This document shows positions 21,941 through 32,872 of a stretch of 64,000 nt of DNA, piece after piece. Position numbers and translations under genes: made by a program. The notes beneath the pieces are model-generated. The model saw only the letters and a list, made by a program, of their open reading frames with translations. It did not search any database and was not told where the DNA came from. The stretch spans positions 33,721,869 to 33,785,868 of the forward strand of contig CM069438.1 of assembly GCA_035610365.1 (NCBI GenBank), in the 5' to 3' direction. The stretch's first letter is position 1, and each line of letters begins with the position of its first letter. The stretch is from Aquatica leii (Eukaryota > Arthropoda > Insecta > Coleoptera > Lampyridae).

Positions 21941-23297
21941 TGTTACAAGCTAATAGGTCTTACGAACCTTGCACGGCCAACTCACACAGTCGGAGATAGG
22001 GGAGGTTCAATTATATAAGAGTTAAAGAGCGCCAGATCTTTTATAAGTAAAGCTTCTATCTCGATCAGGACAGAATGTTCAAGCCTGTAACGAATTCCAG
22101 GTTCGTAATCCTTGTTGCACTGGTGTTCGTGTAACTAACCACAAAGAAAGATGGGTTACCATAAAGAAAAGATAAAACAGGTATAATAACTTTAATTTAA
22201 CGAGGTGGAGTATTTACAACTATAATTCAGCAACGTAGAATATTAATAGAGATGATTCAACAATGTAGAGTATTAACAAGTATAAATTGGTAATGTAAAA
22301 TATTTATAAATATCATTCAATAATATAGATTATTAACAAGTATAATTCAGTAACGTCGAGCCTTAATAACTATAATTCATTAACGTAGAGGATTAGTAAT
22401 CATAAATCAGAAACTTTTATGATACATTATAATTACATAAATGAAGGAACGGTCAGCAACCCACAATACATAAATACACCTCGGGTGTCGATAAGCGAAG
22501 AAAATTTCCCATTAACTAACTAAGATTTACAGCATGCAATATCACAGAATTAGATATTGACAATACCTAAATGGTATTAAAAATATTGCAATTGCGTATG
22601 TTAAACAAATTAAATTTCGTGAGTGACCTAATTTGACAGCGACATAATAACTAAAAAGAGAACTTACCCACAATCCAGTACTTCCCCGAAGAAAACGTTT
22701 TCCTCGTTGAGTAGCCTGAAATAGTATGAATATAAATAGTGTCAACGCAATGACTCACAAAAGTCGAAGTCTACAAAATTGTTAATAAAAGAAATTAGAT
22801 ATAAGAACCCGATATATCAAATGCTGTTTCTCCTAATTATTAAGAAGTGAGTATCGCAATCGACTGATGTCGAAGAAGTAACATTCCTTTTCGGTGTGGA
22901 TAATAGGCCTCCAATTATTTATCGATGTTCATTCCTCCTTGTACTTAATTAATTAAATCGGAACATGTGGCCAAAGCGTGGCGGAACGGCTATCAAATTA
23001 ATAAAGAAATTACAAAAGAATTCTAACAATACGGATGTAAATATCTTACCCTGTGACGAATAAATTATGTTAAACGCGTAATTAATTTATAATTTTATTT
23101 CCAACACAGTTGATGTACTATTAAATCTTTGGATCAGACCAATTCAAACGACACAAGCCATCTTAGGTAGTTGACAGCTTGAAAAATGAATTCCGCAACA
23201 TGTCAGTAACCAGAAAGATCGGCAGAGGGTGTCAAAACCGGAATCTAATTTTAATTATATACAGAGTAATACGTTATGAAAATTTTTGCACGTAACA
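21941..23297 (-). repeat. Solo LTR of the LARD-like family
   Basis: On the plus strand it runs from TGTTACAAGC to GCACGTAACA, the reverse complement of an LTR with TGTTAC...GTAACA ends. ATCT stands immediately outside both ends (21937-21940 and 23298-23301), a 4-bp target duplication. The middle carries the reverse complement of the landmark GAGGAAAACGTTTTCTTCGG. An AT-rich stretch at 22190-22440 with repeated TTCA.TAA.GTAGA units accounts for its greater length (1357 bp) compared with LTRs 2 and 3. Confidence 0.85.
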
Positions 23298-23298
23298 A

Positions 23299-24740
23299 TC
23301 TTTAACGGCTAAAGACGTTTACGTTCATTAGTAAAAGATTCTGATTGAGTAATTCTAACTAAAGCAAATAAAGATTGCTTAATTTATTTAGGGGCGTGGG
23401 GATCATGTAGACGCTCCTATTTGAAAACTGAACGCAATACGCAAAGACTCGTTTGAAGCAAGTGAGACTAGAAGTTCGAAAATAAAGGAAACACTAAGTT
23501 AGATGCAACAGAACATTGAACTTGCTTTTTCATCTCATCATTGTGAAGCACGCCATCAGAGATTAGAATCCTTTAATGCTTGAGAATTGGTTCTTTGAAA
23601 TAAAAAATGATGTAGAATTTGATTTGGTGGGAAAGTGACGCCATACTGCATCTGGGGCCAATTCTTGTATATCTGCGACTCGGTTACAGACAAAAATTTT
23701 GAGCAAGTTGGAGCTAGTTTTTACCCATCCCAGAACAATTGTGGAATTGGACCAAAAGAAACATTTTAAAGTTGGCGTTCTAAAATTTTTAAAAATCTGT
23801 CTTGTAAGTTTAACAAGATCTAATGCTCTGCAAAGCTCGGTCAAATGCTTGAGAGGTGCAACTCTTGATTTTGCGCAGAGTAAATTAACACTAACTTGAT
23901 TATTTAAATTAACAGAACAAAGATATATACAAGCACTACATCAAAGAGCCAAAGCGTAATAAAACCCATGCATTTAGACGTCAATAAGATTTGGACATAT
24001 AATTTGACGAGGATTACTCAGATGTACCAGTATGTTTCTAAAGGTTTTCCATGCTAACTAAATACGGGGTAAAACAAGTCATCCTAAGATAATTTGCTGC
24101 TCACGAATTTTGGCGCTTAGAGTGCACGGAGACACAAGACCAAAAAAATCAAAGATTTCAGAAACCCCGGAAAAAAATTTGCTGTTTCAAATAGTCTTCG
24201 TTGTAAAAGTTTGTCGCGACATAGAATACATAAACTGGTCGTTAGAAAAAGATTCAAGGATGCTCGTATGTTCATGAGTGCCAAACTCAAGTACACTTGT
24301 ATGAAGATAAAATTCAGGAATGTCTAGGTCATTTGCGATCCATTTTCAAAGTTTAAAACACTAACCTGCTACAATGTTAGAAATATGAGAGCAAATATTA
24401 CGAGCCTCCTCTAAGCTATCGGCTCCTGTAAGTAAGTCGTCAACATAAAAGTCTTTCTTAATGATTTAAGAAATTTTTGGGTGCGATGTTTGACAATCTA
24501 TTCCAAACTGAAATTAGTTGCAAATGGTTAAGAAAAAAGCCGAAGCTGTGCTAAAAGTGACAGTATTTAAGTAGCACGATTGAATTTGAGCTGCTGGTAA
24601 AAATTTCTAAAAAATTTGTTGTAGAGGTCGTTGGCTAGGTTCCACTTGAACTTGTCTGTACATTTTTTGTATCTCAGTTGGCAAAGCATATCGATGTCTT
24701 CGGAATTTAGCTAAAATAGAAAAGAGATCCTGTTGGATTG
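23299..24740 (-). pseudogene. BEL/Pao reverse transcriptase and RNase H remnants
   Basis: The region around 24370-24480 reads, on the minus strand, KDFYVDDLLTGADSLEEAR, the BEL/Pao RT catalytic box with both aspartates. Further down, frame 23563-23844 reads MTELCRALDLVKLTRQIFKN, STIVLGWVKTS, FVCNRVADIQELAPDAVWRH and FPTKSN, the RNase H-connection region typical of BEL/Pao. Stops and shifts lie between them. The region just left of 23563 runs into the solo LTR target site. Confidence 0.8.
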
Positions 24741-25200
24741 TTAGACCCACTTTCTGTATGCTATTAAGAAAAGAACCGGTGATAGTTGGTCGAAATCCGG
24801 CAAATAGAATTCTAAGCTTGGTTGTAAAGCTGTTTTTTTAGTACAACATAGTGCCGTAAATAATACTCCTAAACGAGATTTAAGATAGACAACGATATGT
24901 GGCCTAATACCAAATGTTTCTTCATGAAATTTGTATATTTCTGATAATTTTGAATTAGTTTGCAGACGGTACTTTAGCGACATAAATTTCTTTTGCGCAA
25001 CGGCTAAAGAGTCGCATAACGTCTCAATAGGCGCATTGAGATCTCTCCATTCTTTTCTAAAGAGAGAATCTTGTCTGTTGGGCAACTTTCTAGTTTCTAT
25101 AACTGAGCTAATTGCTTATGAACGTCAAAAATGCTTAGGTGGCATTGCACTTGATGGGTAAATTAACGCAGATTTAACCTGAAATGATCCAACTAAAATT
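24741..25200 (-). pseudogene. BEL/Pao protease-to-RT region
   Basis: Frame 24741-25085 contains SLAVAQKKFMSLKYRLQTNS and SEIYKFHEE, the conserved segment before RT in BEL/Pao polyproteins. Its C-terminal part corresponds to the first RT blocks. Upstream, toward 25200, PILVGSFQ-like sequence may be the end of the protease, but the protease active site was not found. Gag is absent. Confidence 0.65.
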
Positions 25201-25254
25201 GGAATGTTTGAGTCGAAGCGTATTTGTTTGACTCATAGAAACTCAAAGAACCCA

Positions 25255-25450
25255 ACAAACACAATAATGTCCCAAGGATGTCCCGCGGACACGTTGTTGC
25301 GAATCACTGAATGTCCCAAAGTCATCCTATTTTGGTTCTGTGTACGTCCTAGGAACATTCATAGGACGTTCTTTTGTCACAAGTGTGTGCATCCCTACGA
25401 TGTCCTTATAGGATAACCTTGCGTATCCGCAACAGGACGTTCCTTTTAGA
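25255..25450. repeat. Short-motif repeat rich in GGATGTCC/GGACGTCC
   Basis: Several near-palindromic variants of AGGACGTCCT and GGGATGTCC occur within 200 bases (AAGGATGTCCC, ACGTCCTAGGAAC, ATAGGACGTTC, GATGTCCTTATAGGAT). The same motif set recurs at 26771-26870. The two may be the ends of one element about 1.6 kb long, but clean terminal inverted repeats could not be confirmed by eye. Confidence 0.4.
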
Positions 25451-26770
25451 TGGTTGTAGGATATGTACTATATATGTATATTATATTTTTATCAAGAAAA
25501 GTACCATTTCCAGTTAAAGTACAACTACTTTGTGCTTTTTTCTATTGTTTTTTTTATTCAGTAAGGAGACTTAACGTACTCCTCTGCGACTTGACGTAAT
25601 GAATAAAAATAACTTTATCAAATAAAATACAAATTATTATTACATAAAACTATATTTTTAAATAATAATCCAAATTATATTTAATTAAAATAAATTTAGA
25701 TTATTTCATTTTTTTATCTTCTCGATCCCGACGTTCTCTGGCCCTCCTTAGCGAGTTTTTTATACATTCTTCCCGATTTTTTTTAAGTGGCGCCTGAAAC
25801 AATGCAACTACATAAGAGATGGTAATTGTCATGTAGAGTCGATAAAAAAGTTAATACAAAAAGCTTATTTTGGTATTTCTATGTAATCAGAATTTACATT
25901 TTTCTAAATTAAAGAATTGATAAAGTGATACGTCTTTTGTAAAATTATTGATTGATCTTTTTGACGATTATAAAAATTGTTTAAATCGTTTTTTTTTTAA
26001 TTTTGTAAACGCGTCAGTTTTGCAAACTCATTAAGAATTTTTATACGTTTTGCATTTACATTTCATCAGAGGAATGTGGTAAAAACAAAATTATTTCTAG
26101 ACGTATTTTTAACTACCTAACTAATTATTGTGGAAATAGTAATACAATACGAGAAATACGCACACTAATCATAACTATGAATACCAAGAACGCGATAACG
26201 TTATAGTTTCTTAGTTAGATTAGCGATTTTGTGCTTTATCGGTCATGCTGACATTTTTGGATAACTTATTGTGAATCGCGACGATAAAAGTCGTGAGATA
26301 ACGTCACACTTTTAAACCTTTAATACAAAGAAAACATTTTTTAAATAATTTTTTTAATTAAAAATTTTTTTTTTACATAACATAAATATTTTAAATTCAC
26401 CGCATAGGTATGCGCGCGAGGTGGAGTTTTAAATTACCATTATTAATAATTAATTTGAATAAACTTTTATTAATTTTTAGTAATTCAAAATAATAATTAT
26501 AAATGATGATTTTTATACATTATAAATAAATACAAGGTACCAAAAACGTACCAAATAAATTTGTTTATGCACTAAAACACCCAATAAACGTTAGATAATA
26601 AAATAAAGAACAGATAAATAAAGTAGTCAGAACACAACCAAAAACGAATACAGAGTGCAAACGGTGCAAACAGAATGTTACCACTTTGATATACCAAAGG
26701 AGCGTACGGGTGTTGAGTAGGCACCAGAGAACAAGAAGGAAAGTGAGCACGCGCACTAAGTTTGCATTTG
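25451..26770. other. AT-rich block without a recognised gene
   Basis: Lies between the two GGACGTCC-rich segments. It is AT-rich with long A and T runs and no plausible conserved coding sequence. Frames at its right end (26565-27042) read into LTR-like sequence and are treated as chance. Confidence 0.5.
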
Positions 26771-26870
26771 TTTTTCCCCGCATAGGACATCCCATCGTAC
26801 GTTCTTCATTGACATCCCGAGGACGTCCTATTAAAGATATCCTATATAGGTCCGTTTTAAAGCCCGGGAT
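26771..26870. repeat. Second GGACGTCC-motif segment
   Basis: AGGACATCCC, GACATCCC, GAGGACGTCCTA and GATATCCTATATAGG cluster here, echoing 25255-25450 in inverted sense. It ends at CCCGGGATG, directly against an LTR copy. Confidence 0.4.
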
Positions 26871-26872
26871 GT

Positions 26873-27832
26873 TGTTACAAGCTTTTTGGGTTTTACGAAC
26901 CTTGCACGGCCAACTTACAATAGTCGGGATTAGGGGAGGTTCAAAGAAACAGGAAATATGCTTAAGGGCGCCAGAGCTGATCCAAAGTAACTTTTCTATC
27001 TCGCTCAAGACAGAACGGTTCAAACTTGTAACACGATGTTAGGTTTGTAACCCTATACTCGGCTGTTCGAGTAGTCAACGTCATAAAAGAGCAAGTAACC
27101 ACAATAACAACTTTAATTTAGAATCCCTGATGATTATCACAGGTATATCGAATTCTCATTACAGAGATGCCAGTAGTATCGGCAACACACAATACATAAA
27201 TAAATTACGTTGAAATAGATAGCGTAGAATGGTTTGTAGTAAATATCGTTTGTATAAAATATGCGAAATACACAAAATAATTAGTAATACGGCATTACTG
27301 ACAATCAAACAATGATAATAATTACTGTACTAATATTAACCTATCGTAACAAGTCGTGGTAATACATCGTAGGCGAAGCATACAAAAGAAGTAATAATAC
27401 GACCTTATTGGTAATAAGACAGTGAGACTAATTACTGAATTAATATAACACTAACGTTAATTACTCGTTGGTAGTACACAGCATGCGCAACTCAAAATAA
27501 GTAAAATTACTACCTAACTGGTAAAACAACAATATTAATAATTACGGAATTAATATTAGCAAAAGTTTCGTGAGCGACCTTGCTGGCCACGAACAAAATA
27601 CATAAAACAACTTACCCCTAATACAGGAATCTTCACTCGAACGAAGAAAGCGCTTTCCCCGGCAAGCAATCCTGTAAACACTCTTAAATAGCTAGTCGTG
27701 TCAAACCAATTCCTCACGAAAGTAGAATCTACAAAATGATTACTTATAGTTAACGAAAGTACATAAAGCATAACCCGGTTGACGTATGCTGTTATACCCC
27801 GGGCTCTGAGATGTCTACTGCGACGTGTAACA
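26873..27832 (-). repeat. Diverged LTR related to the LARD-like family
   Basis: It starts (plus strand) TGTTACAAGC like the solo LTR at 21941 and shares ACGAACCTTGCACGGCCAACT, GGGGAGGTTCAA and GGCGCCAG with it. Its middle carries a diverged ACGAAGAAAGCGCTTTCCCCG counterpart of the family landmark. The far end near 27826-27832 reads TGTAACA, but a matching target duplication was not found. It appears to be another subfamily. Confidence 0.6.
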
Positions 27833-28711
27833 AAAGATTAGCTTGTGTGATAACAACAACACGGGAATTATCCACCGCTATGTTCATTATTTCTCTTTGT
27901 ACTCTTCTTTCTTCACATGTCAAATCGTGACTTATACATATTTTTGTATTCCTTAATTTCTTCTTCTCCGCCATCACCTTCTGCTTTTCCTCCCATCCTC
28001 CCATTTCCGCCACAACCATCTCATTTTTCTTTTCTTTGTTTATTACTGTCGCCTTTTTTACTTCTACTTTTACATTTAATTTTTCTTCCAGCATCAATGC
28101 TAAATATTTTTGTGGTTCTTCATTTCTTCACCCCTTTATCACAATATTATTCTTCCTTTTCCATCTTTCCTCATCTTCCGCTTTTTTCTCTAGTTTTTCT
28201 ATTATCTCCACCACTTCCTCTTTTTCTTTCTTCCACTTCTTTTCCCTTTCTCATATTTCTTTTTTCATTTTTTTGATTTCTTGCCTTATTCCTTGCATAT
28301 TTTCTTCTATCTGTTTCATCATTTCTCCCATTAATTTTTTTAACTCCTCCATTTATTTCTTCCCTTCTTCCGTTCTTAAGGTTTTTCTTTTGATTTCCTC
28401 CGTTATCTTTTTAATGTCCGGTGATATTGTTTTGTTTCCTCTTTCAAATATTTGTTGTCTTTCCTTTTTCTGTTCCCCTCTTTCTCTTTTATTCATTCCT
28501 TTTTCTTTTTTTATTCCTTCTTACGTTCTTTTCTTACTTTTTCGTGTTTTAAAACGTTAATTCTTTTTTTCTTGCACCGCAATTTTTTGTATTGTTTTTT
28601 TCTTCTTTACCTGCTTTATTTCCAGCATTACATCTAGTTTTGAATTTAATTGCTGCATATTTCCATGAATTTGCTTGAACATTTGTTCTTGTTGTCTTTA
28701 TCTTCGCCATA
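27833..28711 (-). pseudogene. Non-LTR element ORF1 fragment, minus strand
   Basis: On the minus strand a frame starts MAKIKTTRTNVQANSWKYAA near 28710. A long Lys/Glu-rich coiled-coil stretch broken by stops follows, and then (frame 27792-28097) EEKQKVMAEKKKLRNTKICI and SHDLTCEERRVQREIMN. The last part aligns with the plus-strand ORF1 at 29230-30039 (RRLRGTSIYLDDDMTRREIDIQKK), the L1-ORF1p-like nucleic-acid-binding region. The coding strand is extremely purine-rich. No RT follows on this strand, so only the 5' part was kept or copied. Confidence 0.65.
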
Positions 28712-29229
28712 TTATTTCTTTTTTGCGACCCTCGTATATCGGTTCCAAATTCGTTAACACGTGAAAAATTAAAGAACTATCACAATTTAAATCTAGGTCC
28801 GATAAAATGGAGCTTGGTGTCAAACGAAGCTTTAAGCAGATATCTACTTGTCACAAAAAAAACCGACAGCTGATAGGTGGCTGCTTAATCTATTTAAGTA
28901 CGGATCACAGTTTTTCACAAACTAGGGAATTGCCAAAACGACTAGATAGGTAAAAAGCAGAGAGTAAACAAACAACGCCTAAGGTTGTGAAGGTGGCCGG
29001 ACCCTGGCACCCCGAGTGGGGTGTCAAAAGATCCGCGAGGTGAGTTGTGAACGAGCTCGATGGAGTTGTGAAAAAAGTAAAGTAATTGAGCGAGACTGTT
29101 TCAAACAATTTCATTTAAAGTAATTTTCTAAGTATCACATTAGAATAAAAAATACTCTGTACATCTCAATGTACTCTTTTGAGTACATGTATCTAAAATA
29201 CGACTACAAACTCAAAAAGCAGTTTCTTT
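28712..29229. other. Spacer between two head-to-head LINE ORF1 copies
   Basis: Contains a GC-richer patch near 28990-29060 (GGTGGCCGGACCCTGGCACC), unlike its surroundings, which could be part of a LINE 5' untranslated region. No conserved ORF was recognised. Confidence 0.4.
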
Positions 29230-30039
29230 GTGGTGTTAAATGAAAATTTTTCCTTTAACATTTCCTTTAACATATTTAGTCTAAAGCGACCCAGTTTTCA
29301 GATATTTGCAATTCAAGTTTTCAGCCCGGTGTTCAGGAAAAGCACCAAAGTAAGGAAATCACCGGTAGCGGAAAGTAAAGAGAGGAAAGAGGGGGATTTA
29401 GTAGAAATGTGTAAGGAACTGTTAAAGGAGGTAAAAAGTATAAGAGAGGAACAAATTAAGATGGGTCAGAAGTTGGAAGAGAACAATAAAGAGGTAAAAG
29501 AGATGAAAGAAGAATTAAGAAAGTCAAATGAAGAATGGAAAAAGAAATTTAAAGAAATGGGAGAAAAGTATAAAAAGTTGGAGGCCAGATTGAAGAAGAT
29601 AGAGAGAAGCTGGGAAAAAACGGAAAAAGAAAAAAGGAGAACAAACATAATCATAAGAGGTATGGAAGTGAAAGATGGAAAGAATGAGCAAAAGGAGCAA
29701 GTGGACAATTGGTTAAAGAAGGATTTAAATATTGAGAAAACAGTGGTAGAAACTAGAAAATTAGCAGAGCGTGTAATGTTAGTAAGGATGGGTACATTTG
29801 AGGATAAGTTAGATATATGGATGCAAAAAAGAAGGTTAAGAGGTACGAGCATTTATTTAGACGATGACATGACGAGAAGGGAAATAGATATACAAAAGAA
29901 GATAAGATATGAGGCGAGTAAGATGAAGGGAGAGGGGAAAAGTATTAAAATAGGATTCTTGAAAGTGTGGGTGGAAGGTAAAGAAAGATTTTGGCATGAG
30001 GAGAGAGGAACTCTAGTGAAGAAGGGGGCAAAAAACTAA
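29230..30039 (+). CDS. LINE ORF1 protein, coiled coil plus L1-ORF1p-like domain
   Basis: This is an open frame of 269 codons; the first ATG in the conserved part is at 29407 (MCKELLKEVKSI). Residues ~60-140 are a strong coiled coil (KKFKEMGEKYKKLEARLKKI). Then comes RRTNIIIRGMEV, an RNA-recognition-like start, and RRLRGTSIYLDDDMTRREID with IKIGFLKVWVEGKERFW, as in L1-type ORF1 proteins of insect LINEs. Such proteins coat element RNA and act as nucleic acid chaperones. The frame is intact in this part although the rest of the element is broken; the true 5' start may be lost. Confidence 0.65.
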   Translation: MVLNENFSFNISFNIFSLKRPSFQIFAIQVFSPVFRKSTKVRKSPVAESKERKEGDLVEMCKELLKEVKSIREEQIKMGQKLEENNKEVKEMKEELRKSNEEWKKKFKEMGEKYKKLEARLKKIERSWEKTEKEKRRTNIIIRGMEVKDGKNEQKEQVDNWLKKDLNIEKTVVETRKLAERVMLVRMGTFEDKLDIWMQKRRLRGTSIYLDDDMTRREIDIQKKIRYEASKMKGEGKSIKIGFLKVWVEGKERFWHEERGTLVKKGAKN

Positions 30040-30101
30040 GAGTTGGGGGAGGGAAGGATGGATCAAATGATGTTGGATTAGCAAGTTTTAAGGAAAATGA
30101 G

Positions 30102-30931
30102 ATGGAAAAGCAGAATCAAGTGAATGTGGCAGGCATAAAAAATAAGGGAGAGGATTTCTGGAGATACGTAGAGGGTTTTGATATAATGAGAATGTCGGAA
30201 ACATGGTTGGAGGAAAAAGACTGGGAAGTATGGAAGGAAAAATTACCAGAGGGTTATAGTTGGAAGGTGGAATTTGCAACTAGAACGGAAAGTAAAGGTA
30301 GAGCAAGGGAAGAGATACTAACGGGCATAAAAAGGAACTGGTCGGTTGAAGAAGAGGAGGAAAACGAGAAACAAGGGAACGGGATTGTAAAAAATTATGT
30401 GGTCAGAGAAGGAAAGGAAAAATATATAGTGTTAACAGTTTATGGGCGGGATATGAGGATGATAAGTGAACAGATTTAGAAAATGGTACAGGGGGAGGAA
30501 AAGGAAAAGATTATTATAGGGGGTGATTTTAACGCGAGAACAGGGGAAAGGGAGGACTGATTATAGGAGCGGAAGTAAAGAGAAGAGTTAGCATGGATAA
30601 GACAGTTAATAGGAATAGGAAAATGTTAGTGGAGATATGTGAGGAAAAAGGATGGTCAATCCTTAATGGTAATATAGAGGAGGGGGACAGAAGTGACTAC
30701 ACTTATATGGGAGGGAGGGAGGAATCGGTGATCAATTACGTGATAGTGAGTGGAGAGATGTGGGAGGACATAGAAAGTTTTAAAGTGGGGGATGAAGAGG
30801 AATCGGATCATCAGCCACTGGAAGTGATTTTAAAAGGAAAGGAGCAAGGAATTAAGGAGGGACAGAGGGGATGGGGAGTAAATAAGGTGTGGACTGAGGA
30901 AAGCACAGTAAGATATAAGATAAAGTTGTAG
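30102..30931 (+). pseudogene. LINE endonuclease domain, broken
   Basis: Frame 30102-30479 begins MEKQNQVNVAGIKNKGEDFW with MSETWLEEKDW, the start of an exonuclease-endonuclease-phosphatase fold. After a stop at 30477 the motif IIIGGDFNARTGE is readable at about 30514-30553, and frame 30593-30931 supplies SDYTYMGG, the VINYVIVSG strand and SDHQPLEVIL. These are the conserved Asp/Asn and terminal SDH catalytic boxes. The domain would nick the target site. Stops at 30477, about 30558 and 30931 break it, though the catalytic signature residues remain. Confidence 0.75.
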
Positions 30932-30934
30932 CAA

Positions 30935-32832
30935 GTGATTTGGGGAGATGTAGGGGGGGAAGAAGGACTAAAGGAGTTGACGGCAGAAATGGAGAAGGCA
31001 GTAGAAAAGAAAAGGTTTGAGAAAAGACAAGGAAAAAAGAGGAACGAAAATAGGTGGTGGAATAAAGAATGTAGAGAGGCAAAAACAGAGATGAAAAAGG
31101 CTAGAAGAAGATGGAAGAAAGGTAAAATAGAGGTGCAGGAGTATAAGGAGAAGAAAATGAATTTTAAAAATGTATGTTCTGAGAGAAAAGTATCGTATAA
31201 AGAGGAAATGGAGAAACAAGTAAAGGAAATAAAGAAAGAAGGAGAAGTGTGGAAATTTCTAAACAAGGAGAGAAGAAGAGGTAAGAAGAGAGGAGGTTTA
31301 ACGGATATAAACGTGTGGTTGGGTTATTGTATGGAGCGTTTGGAGGGAACAAGAGAAGGAGTAGGGCAGGTGATATTGCAAGAGGTAAATGCAATACAGG
31401 AGGAGAGGGAGATAACGAAAGAGGAAATGGAGGAGGCAATAAATAGACTAAAATTAAGAAAGACGGCAGGAACGGACGGTACGCAAGGAGAACAATGGAA
31501 ATATGTAGGGGAGAGAGTAAGAGGAAATGTAAGAAAATTTTTTAATACAATATGGAAAGGACAGGAATTGCCAGGGAGTTGGAAAGAAAGTTTAATTCTC
31601 CCGGTTTATAAGGGAGGGGATAGGAAGGAGGTAAAGAATTATAGAGGGATTAGTGTCACTAATGTAAGCTATAAATTGTATGCCATGATTATACAAAAAA
31701 GGTTGAAAAAGGAAGTGGAAGAAAAAAGACTATTACCAGATTGGCAGATGGGATTTAGAGTGGGAAGAAGGGCAATAGACAATGTCTATATATTGAAACA
31801 GTTAGTAAATGGAGAGCTAGATAAGAAAAGGGGTAAGTTATACGCTTTCTTTATGGACATAGAAGCTGCATTTGATAATGTGAATAGGGAAAAGCTATGG
31901 AGAGTGTTAAGGAAAAAAGGAATAGAGGAACAACTAGTGAGGAAACTGGAAGGGATATATAAAGAGACTAAGAATAGGGTAAAAATAGGGGATAGTGTTA
32001 GTTAAGTGTTTTGGACGAGGAAGGGGCTAAGACAGGGGTGTCTTCTTAGCCCTATTTTATTTGCACTGTATATAAGTGACATAGAAGAAGTGTTGAAGTG
32101 TGCATATTGGCATATGCAGACAATATGGTCATAGTGGCAAAAAATGAGTTGGAGATGAAAGGTATGATAAATACGATTAAGAGGTATCTGGAAAGAAAAG
32201 ATTTGGGTTTAAATGTGGGAAAGTCTAAGATGATAGTTTTTCAAAAAGGGAGAGGAGGGAAGAAAAAGGAGGAGTTAAGTTGGGGAAAACAGAAGATAGA
32301 GGCAGTGAATGAAGTGACATATTTGGGATATAGGCTGAGGTATGATAATAAAGATGACGCGCATATAAGAGAGTTAGCAAAGAAGGGTAACAGGGTATTA
32401 GGGCAGGTATGGAGTTTAGGGGAAAGAGTATTTGGGAAGGAGATCGAGAAGAGAAGATGGCTGTTTGAAAAATTGATTAAAAGTGTGATGATGTACGGGG
32501 TGGAGGTATGGGGTTGGAAAGAGTGGAACCTATTGGAAAGGGTACAAATAAAATATTGGAAATGGATACTGGGTTTAGACAGGGAGACGCCGGGTTACAT
32601 AATAGAGGAGGAGGGGAAGTTAGAGAAGATTAGAATAGAAGCAGGGAAAAGGGCGATGGGTTATGAAGAGAAAATGAAGCAAAGGAGAGAATGTAAAATG
32701 TTGCAATGTTGCTGGAGGACGGTAAAAGATAGCAAAAACATATATAGGCAGGAAGAAAGGAAACTTTACTACCAACGAGGAGGTTTCGCAAGAGGTAGAA
32801 AGAAGGAGAGAGGAAGGGAGGTTAAATACTGA
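30935..32832 (+). pseudogene. LINE reverse transcriptase, broken
   Basis: Frame 30935-32005 holds KLRKTAGTDGTQGEQWKYV, LPVYKGGDRKEVKNYRGISV, the QMGFRVGRRAIDNVYIL block and YAFFMDIEAAFDNVNREKLW. A stop follows; the next stretch (about 32010-32097) still reads GLRQGCLLSPILFALYISDI, and after a frameshift frame 32098-32832 begins with AYADNMVIVAKNE. The catalytic YADD box has become YADN, removing a metal-binding Asp. Thumb-region sequence up to GRKKERGREVKY follows. The gene cannot encode an active RT. Confidence 0.8.
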
Positions 32833-32872
32833 GGAGATAGTAGTAAGAAGAGATCAGAGAAGAGACTCGCAG

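Larger units (their letters stand above)
21363..25200 (-). mobile_element. BEL/Pao retrotransposon remnant split by a solo LTR
   Basis: From high to low coordinate on the minus strand: protease-RT linker (24741-25200), RT with YVDDLLTGA (about 24300-24740), RNase H region (23563-23844) and integrase (21363-21926). This is the order and motif set of BEL/Pao elements. A 1357-bp LTR of an unrelated family sits inside it at 21941-23297. Frames are interrupted throughout. LTRs of the BEL element itself were not identified, and its 3' end is lost at the junction with gypsy B1. Confidence 0.8.

Noticed and set aside
25255..25450. CRISPR-like array of short repeats
   Set aside because: Motif variants are irregularly spaced, degenerate and partly palindromic; the window is eukaryotic.
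26873..27832. CCCGGG on both sides of this LTR as a target duplication
   Set aside because: The right CCCGGG (27798) lies inside the sequence aligning to the LTR, and the ends it implies do not match the family termini TGTTAC...GTAACA.
28036..28560. Plus-strand Ser/Phe-rich frame of 174 codons
   Set aside because: It is the antisense of the purine-rich LINE ORF1 on the minus strand; the pyrimidine-rich strand has few stops by composition.
30811..31439. Minus-strand Phe/Leu/Ser/Pro-rich frames
   Set aside because: Antisense shadows of the LINE RT; same purine-bias effect.
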